Source of the DNA: an uncultured Burkholderiales bacterium
Lineage (GTDB): Bacteria; Pseudomonadota; Gammaproteobacteria; Burkholderiales; Burkholderiaceae_C
DNA: 38,191 nt
Direction of reading: 5' to 3'
Assembly: GCA_937871935.1 (NCBI GenBank)
Contig: CALMQI010000198.1
Coordinates: 1 to 38,191 of the forward strand
The notes under the pieces are model-generated. The model saw nothing but the letters and a program-made list of their open reading frames with translations. It did not search any database and was not told the DNA's origin. Below are positions 8,323 to 16,318 of this stretch, in pieces (position 1 is the first letter of the stretch; the number at the start of each line of letters is the position of its first letter). The position numbers were made by a program, and so were the translations under genes.

Positions 8323-9477
8323 TCAACCTACTTCAATGGGCTGATAGGCAGGCAAGCCAACCGAGCTCAAAAGCTGCGTCATGCCAACGGACAGCACGCG
8401 CGGATCCGCGCCCACCGCGGAAGCCGCTTGCGATGCGGTTGCAGCGACCAGGCCAAACCGGGCGCGCCCGTCGTTCATGACCTTGGCCGCGTTGGCATAC
8501 AGCTTCGTGCGTTTTGACAGGTTGTACTCGTAGACCAAAGCCATCGAGGTGCCGGCGGCGTCACCACCCCGCTGCGCCTGTTTCAAGCGCGCGACCTGCG
8601 CCATCACGTTGGCACTGCCCACGGGCACAACCACCCCGACCCACGCCGCACTTTGCTTGAGGTTGGTGGTGGCACTGATGGTCCTGTTGGCCTCGGAGGG
8701 GTCCCAGAAGTTGTAGCCCGCAAACACTTTCGCAACCTGAAAGTTGAACGCGGCGCCGACGTTCCCTTCGGACTGCCAGTCCGGTGCGGCACCCGCAGGA
8801 ATGTCACCCACACACTGGCGCAAGCGTCCGTAGCCAGCGCTCACAAGCAACGGTCCGTCGCTGTAGGTGAGACTGGGATTGATGAAGCGGCCTGTGCCGC
8901 TCGAATTTTCGTCCCCGGCGCTGACCATGAGACGGCCTGTCACAGCCCCGACCTTGTAGGTGCCGAGCACCGAGTTGTTCACGCGGGACGTGGTGCCCTG
9001 GCAGCCCGACCCCGCAGCGGCGCTGCCGCCTTGCACGCCCAGGGCAAACGCCGAGCTGCTGCCCCAGTACACCTGGCTCAAGGCGTCGCTCACGTAGACG
9101 GCCAACAAGTTGGGGGAGTACTGCCGCCCCATCGTGAGTGACCAGTTCGGTCCACCCAGCCCGACATATGCCTGTCGGCCCCAGGCCAGACCACCCTGTT
9201 GAAGCGCTCCAGTCCCTGAGTCAAAGCCCATCTCAATGTTGAACAGGGCACGCAGGCCATCACCCAGGTCCTCGGTCCCTCGAAAGCCAAGTCGGGTGCC
9301 GGGCCCCACGCCGGAATCCAGGCGCTTCTCGCTGCGCGCGCTTCCGCCGGCGCTGCCCAGTGTGGCTGCTGCGTCGACGATGCCATACACGGTAACGTTG
9401 CTTTGAGCCTGCGCCTGCAGGACGACAACCATCGCGGTCGCTGCAAGAGCAATTCCATAATGCATTTTCAAGTTCAT
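8323..9477 (-). CDS. Gram-negative trimeric porin (Burkholderiales OmpC/Porin_4 type), altered C-terminus
   Basis: A 384-residue outer-membrane porin with a signal peptide (MHYGIALAATAMVVVLQAQA) and the usual start of the mature chain, QSNVTVYGIVDAA. Other family marks are GTRLGFRGTEDLGDGLRALF (about residue 60 on), the WGRQAYVGL strand and late strands such as YEYNLSKRTKLYANA. It is the last gene of the minus-strand operon, 43 bp after the MaoC gene. Start ATG 9477 is preferred, and 9465 is possible. The C-terminus is odd. The family normally ends in an aromatic residue, as in SVGMxHSF. Here SVGMT runs on into QLLSSVGLPAYQPIEVG. A 2-base insertion near 8375 would restore HSF and a stop at 8367. 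The terminal phenylalanine is the BAM recognition signal, so assembly may be impaired if the sequence is right. Confidence 0.85.
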   Translation of the reverse strand: MNLKMHYGIALAATAMVVVLQAQAQSNVTVYGIVDAAATLGSAGGSARSEKRLDSGVGPGTRLGFRGTEDLGDGLRALFNIEMGFDSGTGALQQGGLAWGRQAYVGLGGPNWSLTMGRQYSPNLLAVYVSDALSQVYWGSSSAFALGVQGGSAAAGSGCQGTTSRVNNSVLGTYKVGAVTGRLMVSAGDENSSGTGRFINPSLTYSDGPLLVSAGYGRLRQCVGDIPAGAAPDWQSEGNVGAAFNFQVAKVFAGYNFWDPSEANRTISATTNLKQSAAWVGVVVPVGSANVMAQVARLKQAQRGGDAAGTSMALVYEYNLSKRTKLYANAAKVMNDGRARFGLVAATASQAASAVGADPRVLSVGMTQLLSSVGLPAYQPIEVG

Positions 9478-9520
9478 CTCCAAGGCGCCGGCTGACGCCA
9501 GACGGTTTTTCAAGAACACA

Positions 9521-9979
9521 CTATTCGTCGTGTATCTGCACGATGAATTCGGCTATCAGCGCCGGGCGGTCGCTGCCTTCAATCTCCATCTCGCAGCGCG
9601 ACTTGAATCGGGTGGCTGATAGCACCCGTTCCGCTGAAGTCAGCGTCTGGTTCAAACGAATTCGAGATCCCACCGGCACAGGCGCGGTGTACCGAACACG
9701 GTCCAAGCCGTAGTTGATGCCCTTGCCCCGCTTGTCGATACGAAAGAAGTCGCGCTGCAACAGAGGCACGAGCGAAAGTGTGAACAGACCGTGCGCGATC
9801 GTGCAACCGCCGGGCATCTCGCGTTTCGCCCGTTCGGTGTCGACATGGATCCAGTTGTCGTCACCCGTCAGCTCAGCAAAGGCATCAAGATGCTGCTGCT
9901 CCACCGTGAACCAAGCGCTGACGCCCAGCTTGCTTCCGACAAGGTCAAGCAGTTCTTTGGGGCTGTGTAGAACGATCAT
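9521..9979 (-). CDS. MaoC-like hot-dog fold dehydratase/hydratase
   Basis: A 152-residue single-domain MaoC protein of the R-specific enoyl-CoA hydratase superfamily. These enzymes add water across, or remove it from, an enoyl-CoA. The hydratase motif is visible as FAELTGDDNWIHVDTERAK, with the D-x-N-x-I-H variant written DDNWIH, followed by the conserved IAHGLFTLSLVP helix. It lies between an SDR gene upstream and a porin gene downstream on the same strand, in an operon headed by acyl-CoA dehydrogenases. This suggests a hydration step on a CoA ester that the crotonase-type hydratase cannot handle, for example the opposite stereochemistry or a branched substrate (inference). Start ATG 9979 is preferred; an in-frame TTG at 10015 would add 12 residues. 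No clear ribosome site is seen. Confidence 0.85.
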   Translation of the reverse strand: MIVLHSPKELLDLVGSKLGVSAWFTVEQQHLDAFAELTGDDNWIHVDTERAKREMPGGCTIAHGLFTLSLVPLLQRDFFRIDKRGKGINYGLDRVRYTAPVPVGSRIRLNQTLTSAERVLSATRFKSRCEMEIEGSDRPALIAEFIVQIHDE

Positions 9980-10303
9980 GGGCCGGGGCTCGTTGGGGAT
10001 CGAATCGTCTGGCAACGCAACTTGCGCTGCCTACGATCAGGTTGCGGGTCACCGAACCAGCCGTAGGCCAAGGTGCCGCAATGATTCGGATGCATTCCAA
10101 CGAGATCTGCGTCCGCTTTGATCGGACGTCGGCATGCTGGAACCGGGGTCATGCAAGGCCGGAAAGGGCCTTGCGTCGGTTTGCTTGCCAGTAGTTTCTC
10201 AACCGAAGCTGGCTGGTTCCATCATGGATGTGATCCATGTGCATTCGTGCCCATTCGAGCACTGCCGTGGCGGTGCAGTGGGCAGGGCGGGCCCGGCTGC
10301 TAT
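9980..10303. other. Gap inside the minus-strand operon
   Basis: About 320 bp between the SDR and MaoC genes, unusually long for this tightly packed operon. I see no complete small gene, no clean copy of the 14-bp operator and no clear terminator. It might hold an internal promoter for the MaoC-porin pair, but nothing in the sequence proves it. Confidence 0.4.
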
Positions 10304-11089
10304 TCAGCCCAGCATCGCGGCAACGCCGCCGTCGATGGCCAGGACCTCACCGGTGATGTGCTTGCCCGCAGCGGAAGCGAAAAGAAGCGCAGCGCCCTTC
10401 AGGTCGTCATCGTCGCCGATGCGGCGCAACGGTGCTCTTGCGCACATGGCCTCAAGGCCCACTTGTTCAAGTGTTCCCAGGGTCATCTTGCTGGGAAACA
10501 TGCCGGGTGCCAACGCGTTGACGTTGATGCCATGCGGGCCCCACTCGCCGGCCAGCGCACGCGTGAGGTTGATCACCGCGGCCTTGCTGGTGTTGTAGGC
10601 CACGGTCTGCTGCGTGCTGGAACCGCGCAGGCCCGCAATCGAGGCGATGTTGATGATGCGGCCTTGGCGCCGGGGGATCATGCTGGCGCGCGCAACGGCC
10701 TGGCTGGTCAGGAACACGCTGCGCACATTCAGGTTCATCACCTTGTCCCAGGCCGCCAGCGGATAGTCCTGCGCCGGCGCGCCCCAGGTTGCGCCCGCGT
10801 TGTTGACGAGCACGTCGATCTGACCAAGACGCTGCAGTGCCTCGTCGGTCAAGCGCTGAATCTCCGATGGCTGGCTCACGTCGGCGGCCAGCCAGCTTGC
10901 ATCGATGCCCACCGCCTGGAGGCCTGCCGCCGCCTCTTCCAGGTCGGCCGCCTTGCGGGACGTGATCATCACCCTGGCGCCAGCCCCGCCCAGCGCATGC
11001 GCAATCTGCAAGCCCAGGCCACGTGAGCCGCCGGTGACGAGCGCGGTCTTGCCCGACAGGTCGAACAGTTTCAGAACGGAAGGGATCAT
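10304..11089 (-). CDS. Short-chain dehydrogenase/reductase, FabG-like
   Basis: A 261-residue classical SDR, which oxidises or reduces a hydroxyl/keto group with NAD(P). Cofactor motif TGGSRGLG spans residues 19-26, NNAG is at 96-99, and the active site Ser150, Tyr165 and Lys169 (YNTSK) is complete. The LAIDGGVAAMLG end is typical. Start ATG 11089 (MIPSVLKLF) matches the family length; an in-frame GTG at 11122 would add 11 residues. In the operon it follows an acyl-CoA dehydrogenase gene by 48 bp. Its probable job is the 3-hydroxyacyl-CoA dehydrogenation of the beta-oxidation-like route, since no HAD-type dehydrogenase gene is present in the operon (inference). Confidence 0.9.
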   Translation of the reverse strand: MIPSVLKLFDLSGKTALVTGGSRGLGLQIAHALGGAGARVMITSRKAADLEEAAAGLQAVGIDASWLAADVSQPSEIQRLTDEALQRLGQIDVLVNNAGATWGAPAQDYPLAAWDKVMNLNVRSVFLTSQAVARASMIPRRQGRIINIASIAGLRGSSTQQTVAYNTSKAAVINLTRALAGEWGPHGINVNALAPGMFPSKMTLGTLEQVGLEAMCARAPLRRIGDDDDLKGAALLFASAAGKHITGEVLAIDGGVAAMLG

Positions 11090-11137
11090 CGGCGGTCTTT
11101 CGCTGGGTGTCGTTCGTTGCACGTCTTTTGCTGGAGG

Positions 11138-12976
11138 TCAGAACCAGGCGTCCGCCATTTCGCGGCAGGTCGGGTCGCGCGTTTCGACCACGGCCAACCA
11201 GGCGCTGATCTTTGGCAGCTCGTAGTGGAAGAAGTAGCGCGCCGCCATGAGATGGCCGCGGTGCAAGTCGCCACCACCTTGGGTGTCGATGGCGCGCTGC
11301 GAGGCCAGCGCCACTTCCAGCCAAATCCAGGCCAGCACCACGTGGCCGAAGGCCTGCAGATAGGGCGTTGCGTTGGCCAGCGCCTCTTCCGGCACGCCGG
11401 TTGACCATGCGTCTTCGGTGGCCTTTTGCAGCTGGCTCAATGCGTCGGTGAGCGGCTGACCGTGGGCTGCCAAGGCCGGTGCGGCCAGCGCGCGCTGCAC
11501 CGTGGCAGCGACGCGTGCCGCCAGCAGCTTCAGGCCAGCACCGTTTTCGATCAGCACCTTGCGTCCCAGCAGGTCCAAACCCTGGATGCCATGTGTGCCC
11601 TCGTGGATCATGTTCAGGCGGTTGTCGCGCCAGTACTGTTCGACGGGAAAGTCGCGCGTGTAGCCATACCCGCCATGCACCTGGATGGCCAGCGAGTTGG
11701 CTTCCAGGCACCATTCGCTGGGCCAACTCTTGACGATGGGCGTCAGCACCTCCAGGAGCAGCCGCGCTTCAGCGCTTTCGGCCGGCGCTGCCGTGCGCTG
11801 TTCATCCACCAAGCGCGCACAGTACAGCGCCAAGGCCAGCGCGCCTTGTACATAGGCCTTTTGAGCGAGCAACATGCGCTTGATGTCAGCGTGCTGGAGG
11901 ATGCCGATCTGCGGCTGCGTCGGATCTTTGCCCGCAGGACCCACCGGCCGCCCCTGGCTTCGGTTGCGCGCGTAGTCCAGGCTGGCTTCGTACCCTGCGT
12001 AGCCCAACATGGTGGCACCCAGGCCCACGCCGATGCGGGCCTCGTTCATCATGTGGAACATGCAGCGCAAACCCTCGCCGGGCTTGCCCACCATGTAGGC
12101 GACGGCACCCGCAGCGCCACGCACCGGGTATTTGCCTTCGCCAAAGTTGAGCAAGGTATTGGTGGTGCCGCGATAGCCCAGCTTGTGGTTCAACCCGGCC
12201 AGTGCCACATCGTTGCGTTCACCCGTCATGCGGCCCTGGCTATCGACCAGCTTCTTCGGAACGATGAACAGTGAGATGCCCCTTACTCCAGCAGGCAACT
12301 GCCCGTCTGCGCCTGGAATCTTGGCCAACACCAGATGCACAATGTTCTCAGTGATCTCATGGTCACCGGCAGAGATCCACATCTTGTTGCCGGTGATGCG
12401 GTATCGCGGCCCGAGTGGGTCGCTGTCGAAGTCAGCGCCGTCCGGCAGCGCGCGGGTCGTGATGTCGCTCAGCGAAGAGCCCGCTTGGGGCTCGCTCAGG
12501 CACATGGTTCCGAACCAACGGCCCGTCAGCTCATTGGCCGCAAACACCTGCTTTTGCAGCGGAGTGCCGTGCACCATCAGCAAGCCGGCGTTGCCGCGCG
12601 TGAGGCCCGCGTAGGCGCTGAGCGGCAGGCTGGCCTTGGCAAAAATGGACGTGCCGGCCATCTGGATCACACACGGCAGTTGCATGCCGCCCACGTCATA
12701 GTCCTGCGCCGCCGCAATCAGCCCGGCCGCGGCATAGGCCCGTGCGGCGTCAACTGTTGTTTGCGGCAGTACAACCTTTTCGCCATCGAAGTGGGGTTCC
12801 TCCAGGTCGGCCCGCCGGTTGAAGGGAGCGAACTTGTCTCGTGCGATGCGCTCGCAGGTGTCCAACACGATGTCAAAGGTCTCGCGCGTGTGTTCGGCAA
12901 ATCGCTCGCGGCCCGTCAAGGTGCCAGCGGCCAGCCAGTCGTGCAGGAGGAAGTCGAGGGTAGAGCGGTAGCTCAT
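11138..12976 (-). CDS. Acyl-CoA dehydrogenase, long FadE-type (about 600 residues)
   Basis: A 612-residue flavin enzyme that introduces a 2,3-double bond into an acyl-CoA. It is longer than the 380-residue classical enzymes and resembles the AidB/FadE5-like group with an extra C-terminal helical domain. Visible motifs include MCLSEPQAGSSLSDITTRA (FAD/substrate binding), YRITGNKMWISAGDHE, the segment HKLGYRGTTNT, and QVHGGYGYTRDFPVEQYWRD. NMIHEGTHGIQGLDLLGRK holds the glutamate expected to be the catalytic base. Start ATG 12976 (MSYRSTLDF) matches family N-termini; the frame extends further upstream but overlaps the enoyl-CoA hydratase gene. It lies 31 bp downstream of that gene in the same operon. 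The operon thus encodes two very different acyl-CoA dehydrogenases, implying two separate desaturation steps or substrates. Confidence 0.92.
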   Translation of the reverse strand: MSYRSTLDFLLHDWLAAGTLTGRERFAEHTRETFDIVLDTCERIARDKFAPFNRRADLEEPHFDGEKVVLPQTTVDAARAYAAAGLIAAAQDYDVGGMQLPCVIQMAGTSIFAKASLPLSAYAGLTRGNAGLLMVHGTPLQKQVFAANELTGRWFGTMCLSEPQAGSSLSDITTRALPDGADFDSDPLGPRYRITGNKMWISAGDHEITENIVHLVLAKIPGADGQLPAGVRGISLFIVPKKLVDSQGRMTGERNDVALAGLNHKLGYRGTTNTLLNFGEGKYPVRGAAGAVAYMVGKPGEGLRCMFHMMNEARIGVGLGATMLGYAGYEASLDYARNRSQGRPVGPAGKDPTQPQIGILQHADIKRMLLAQKAYVQGALALALYCARLVDEQRTAAPAESAEARLLLEVLTPIVKSWPSEWCLEANSLAIQVHGGYGYTRDFPVEQYWRDNRLNMIHEGTHGIQGLDLLGRKVLIENGAGLKLLAARVAATVQRALAAPALAAHGQPLTDALSQLQKATEDAWSTGVPEEALANATPYLQAFGHVVLAWIWLEVALASQRAIDTQGGGDLHRGHLMAARYFFHYELPKISAWLAVVETRDPTCREMADAWF

Positions 12977-13007
12977 GGGAAGTGGCCTCGGCTGAATTCG
13001 TTGGTCG

Positions 13008-13784
13008 TCAACGCCCGGTAAACACCGGCGGTCGCTTTTCGGCAAAGGCGCGCTGGGCTTCCTTGGCGTCGTCTGTCTTGGCAATCTGTGCCGTCATATC
13101 CTGCTCGTAGCGATATCCGTCACGCAGGCTCATGTCCTCGATCACGTTCATGGTGTGTTTGCCCATGCGCGTTGAAATGGGGCTCTTCGCGGCGATGGTG
13201 CGCGCGATCTCCAGCGCGGCAGGCATCAGCTCTTCCGGCGCCACGCAGGCCTCGACGATGCCCAGGCGGACCATTTCGGCCGCACCCACACGCATGCCGG
13301 TGAGCGCCATGCGGCGCAGGCGTGAGTGGCTGAACAGGCGCATGGCGTGACGGCAACCGCCCAGCAGACCGACGTCCACTTCGGGCAAGCCTACAGAAGC
13401 CTTGTCCGAGGCGATCAGGATGTCTGCCGAGGCCACCATGGCCAATCCGGCGCCCAGCGCGGCGCCATTGATGGCCACCACCACGGGCTTGGCGCATTCG
13501 CGAATGGCGTGGAAACACTCGCGCGTGCGCCGTGAATGCGCAGGCAGGTCGCCAGGCCCCTTGATCACGGCCGCGCGCCCTTTCAGGTCGGCACCGGCGC
13601 AGAACACCTTGCCCGCACCTGTCAGCACCACGGCGCGCACCTCGTCCATTTCGGAGATGCGGTCCAGCGCCAGCGTCAGCTCGTCGTTTAAGGTGCGCGT
13701 GAGCGCGTTCACCGGCGGCGAATTCAGTGTCAGCGTTGCGACGAAGTTTTCAAGCTGGTACTCGAGTTGGGTGAGGTCGTTCAT
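13008..13784 (-). CDS. Enoyl-CoA hydratase/isomerase (crotonase family)
   Basis: A 258-residue crotonase-fold protein. The CoA-binding and oxyanion-hole segments are FCAGADLKGRA (about residues 60-70) and NGAALGAGLAMVASADILIA (about residues 104-123). A glutamate is in VGLPEVDVGLLGG, where hydratases carry one of their two acids. These enzymes hydrate enoyl-CoA or, in other members, isomerise or hydrolyse CoA esters. The start is at 13784, with AAGGA six bases upstream; the ATG six bases earlier is too close to the same ribosome site. It is 46 bp downstream of the fused acyl-CoA dehydrogenase gene and 31 bp upstream of the long one, so it sits between the two desaturating enzymes in the transcript. 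Confidence 0.92.
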   Translation of the reverse strand: MNDLTQLEYQLENFVATLTLNSPPVNALTRTLNDELTLALDRISEMDEVRAVVLTGAGKVFCAGADLKGRAAVIKGPGDLPAHSRRTRECFHAIRECAKPVVVAINGAALGAGLAMVASADILIASDKASVGLPEVDVGLLGGCRHAMRLFSHSRLRRMALTGMRVGAAEMVRLGIVEACVAPEELMPAALEIARTIAAKSPISTRMGKHTMNVIEDMSLRDGYRYEQDMTAQIAKTDDAKEAQRAFAEKRPPVFTGR

Positions 13785-13830
13785 CTGCATTCCTTGCTTG
13801 AGGGCATTTCGATCGGCAGCAGGTGGGCGG

Positions 13831-16122
13831 TCAGGCGGGAAGTTCCAGTACTTGGCGCGCCAGGATGTTGCGCTGGATCTCGTTGCTGCCCCCATAGATC
13901 GTGGTGATCGTGGCTGTGAACAGCGGCGCCAGCGGTTCAACCGTATGGTCACCCAGATCCAGCTCGCGCCGGGTGGCGCCATGCTCGGCGGCCACGTCGA
14001 CGATCTTGGTCGAAATGCGGGTGTAGGTTTCGGTAGCGAATATCTTCAGCAGCGAGACCGAAGGGGGCAGGGCATCACCCCGTTTGACGATGTCGGCAAA
14101 CACGGCATAGGCGGCTTGCAGGTCGGCCAGGTCCAGTTCCAGCTGGGCCATGTCGGCTGCGAATGCGGTGTCTTCGTACAGGCCTTGCTGACGCGCCAGT
14201 TGCCGCAGCAGGCTCAAGGCGTGGTGGCAGGTCTTGGGGCTGCCGACGAATAGGCGCTCGAAACCCAGCAGCGCCTTGGCGATGCGCCAGCCGTCATTCA
14301 ACTGACCCACCAAGTTGGCGCGTGGCACCCGGGCGTCGTCCAGAAAGACCTCGCAGAACTCTTCTTCACCAGCGATGTTGCGGATCGGGCGCACGGTGAT
14401 GCCGGGGGTCTTCAAGTCAGCCAGCAGAAAGCTGATGCCAGCCTGCTTCTTCACCGTCTTGTCGGTGCGCACCAGCAGGAAGATGTGCGTCGCGTCCTGT
14501 GCCAGGGTGGTCCAGATCTTCTGTCCGTTGACGATGAAGTCATCGCCATCTGCAATGGCTTCCGTGCGCAGCGAGGCAAGGTCGGAGCCGGCATTCGGTT
14601 CCGAATAGCCCTGGCACCAGACATGTTCACCGCTGATGATCTTGGGCAGCCATTGTTGCTGTTGCTGCGGTGTTCCATGCTGGATCAACACCGGTCCGAG
14701 ATTGATGAGGCCCTGATCCGGCATGCGTGCGGCACCAAAGTCCTCGAACTCCTCGATGAAGGCCAGGAGCATGTTCGGCGGCAAGGCCATGCCGCCATGT
14801 GCCCTGGGCCAGGCCGGCGCGATCCAACCCTGGCGCGAAAGTGCGAAGTACCAATCCTTGATCTCGTGCCAATGCACACGGCGCGGCGCGTGCCGCAAAT
14901 GGGCTGGATAGTGCGCGTGCAGGAAGGCCCGCACCGTGTGCCGAAAGGTCGCTTCCGGCAACGCCACCCAGTCCGTGCCCGGTGGTAGCAGCGGCTCACT
15001 CAGTGACGCGCTGACTGCCGAGTCAGTGTTCGTATGCAGTTGAAGAAAGCGTGCCCGATGGGCAGCGGCGCTGCCCAGCCAGCCTGCCAGGTGAACGGCG
15101 CGCTTCCAGTACAGACCAATGTCGAACTCGTCGGTAAAGCCGATGGCGCCGTGCAACTGAATCGCCAGGCGGGTCAGCCGCAGCGCAGCATCGGCACAGC
15201 GCGCCTTGGCGCGACTGGCCAGTGCGGCCAGCGGCACTCCACCCCGTTCGTGTTGGTCCACCACGTCACGCAGGCAGGCCGTGGCGATTTCCACCTCGAT
15301 GTAGGCGTCCACCATGCGGTGCTGCAAGGCCTGGTTGGCGCCAATCGGCTTTCCGAACTGCACGCGGGTCTTGAGGTACTCCAGCGTCTTCTCATACGCC
15401 TGCCGTGCCACGCCCAGAAGCTCTGCCGCCTGTGCCAGTCGTGCCACATCGGTGGCTTGTTCCAAGGCTGCCAGCGCCGCCCGGCCCGTGGCCAGGCTTT
15501 GCGCCTTTGCGCCATTGAAGCGCAGGCTGGCCATGGAGCTGCCGTCCACACGAGGCAGGGCATCGAGCTCGACCGCCGGTTCGGCCTCGACCCAGCACAG
15601 GCAGGCACCAGCGGCCAGCACCAACCAACCGTCAGCGCCAGCACCCGGGGCGACCCAGTGCTTGCTCCCATGGACGAGCCACTCCGCGCCCGCGGCCTGC
15701 AAACGCGTTCCGACTTGATCGGCCCGCAGCACGCCGGCTTCTTCTTGCCAGGCGACGCCGATCACCCGACGGCCAGCCATGGCGTCGGCCAGCAGTTCGT
15801 CGCGAAGCGCGGAGCGCGGTAGGGCAGACAACAGAGCGATGCTGTGCACGCCGGCAGCCACGAAGGGTTCGGGCAAGAGACGGTGGCCAATTTCCTCGAC
15901 GATGGCAAGCAGTTCGCGCAGGCCCAGGCCGAGACCGCCATCGGCCTCCGAAACCAGGATGGACGTCCACCCGGCGTCGGCGAGTGCCCGCCAGGAGCTG
16001 CGATCGAATCCGGGGGAAGCCTCGCGCAGTGCGCGCACGCGGGCGGGCCCGCCCAGATCTTTGAGGAGCGACTTCGCGCTGTCGCGGAACGCATCCGCCG
16101 TGATGACGGCTTCTGTGGTCAT
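13831..16122 (-). CDS. Fused double acyl-CoA dehydrogenase
   Basis: A 763-residue protein made of two acyl-CoA dehydrogenase units. The first, about residues 1-368, contains FDRSSWRALADAGWTSI, KTRVQFGKPIGANQALQHRM and QLHGAIGFTDEFDIGLYWKR. The second, about 380-763, contains WCQGYSEPNAGSDLASLRTE, VNGQKIWTTLAQDA and IYGGSNEIQRNILARQ. The second unit has the complete-looking FAD and acyl-CoA motifs; the first lacks the usual SEPxAGSD segment and may be the structural partner. Heteromeric dehydrogenases with two unlike subunits are known from steroid degradation, and this looks like the fused equivalent. The start is at 16122, since AAGGA sits five bases upstream. It is the first gene of the six-gene minus-strand operon, with operator C 65 bp upstream. 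Confidence 0.9.
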   Translation of the reverse strand: MTTEAVITADAFRDSAKSLLKDLGGPARVRALREASPGFDRSSWRALADAGWTSILVSEADGGLGLGLRELLAIVEEIGHRLLPEPFVAAGVHSIALLSALPRSALRDELLADAMAGRRVIGVAWQEEAGVLRADQVGTRLQAAGAEWLVHGSKHWVAPGAGADGWLVLAAGACLCWVEAEPAVELDALPRVDGSSMASLRFNGAKAQSLATGRAALAALEQATDVARLAQAAELLGVARQAYEKTLEYLKTRVQFGKPIGANQALQHRMVDAYIEVEIATACLRDVVDQHERGGVPLAALASRAKARCADAALRLTRLAIQLHGAIGFTDEFDIGLYWKRAVHLAGWLGSAAAHRARFLQLHTNTDSAVSASLSEPLLPPGTDWVALPEATFRHTVRAFLHAHYPAHLRHAPRRVHWHEIKDWYFALSRQGWIAPAWPRAHGGMALPPNMLLAFIEEFEDFGAARMPDQGLINLGPVLIQHGTPQQQQQWLPKIISGEHVWCQGYSEPNAGSDLASLRTEAIADGDDFIVNGQKIWTTLAQDATHIFLLVRTDKTVKKQAGISFLLADLKTPGITVRPIRNIAGEEEFCEVFLDDARVPRANLVGQLNDGWRIAKALLGFERLFVGSPKTCHHALSLLRQLARQQGLYEDTAFAADMAQLELDLADLQAAYAVFADIVKRGDALPPSVSLLKIFATETYTRISTKIVDVAAEHGATRRELDLGDHTVEPLAPLFTATITTIYGGSNEIQRNILARQVLELPA

Positions 16123-16186
16123 GGGCATCCTTGGGCGGCAGGCGTGAATCAGCGAACGAGTTTGATGGCCTGTTCTGCGCTCCACC

Positions 16187-16200
16187 ATCACAGATGCGAT
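16187..16200. promoter_or_regulatory. Operator copy C of the shared 14-bp inverted repeat
   Basis: The sequence is ATCACAGATGCGAT, 65 bp upstream of the fused acyl-CoA dehydrogenase start and in the same divergent region as copy D. An in-frame ATG for the MFS gene overlaps this site but is not its likely start. Confidence 0.75.
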
Positions 16201-16270
16201 GTCGGTGTCCGGATGGATCGGAATGCCGAGGCACCCTGTCGATGCGCAGGTTCGGCCGCACGCGGGCAGG

Positions 16271-16284
16271 ATCGCATGTGTGAT
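16271..16284. promoter_or_regulatory. Operator copy D of the shared 14-bp inverted repeat
   Basis: The sequence is ATCGCATGTGTGAT; read on the minus strand it is ATCACACATGCGAT. It ends 34 bp before the chosen MFS start. With copy C, 70 bp away and in the opposite orientation, it gives each divergent transcript its own site. Confidence 0.75.
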
Positions 16285-16318
16285 GTCGACGAGGCGCAGT
16301 TCTTGCGACACTGCATTC

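Noticed and set aside
8312-8328. Inverted repeat AGGTTG...CAACCT between the IclR and porin ends as a terminator
   Set aside because: It overlaps the porin stop codon, and no T-run follows in either direction.
10225-10250. GATCCATGTGCATTC as a further operator copy
   Set aside because: It has wrong spacing and lacks both the ATCAC and TGCGAT halves. It is also not in a divergent promoter region.
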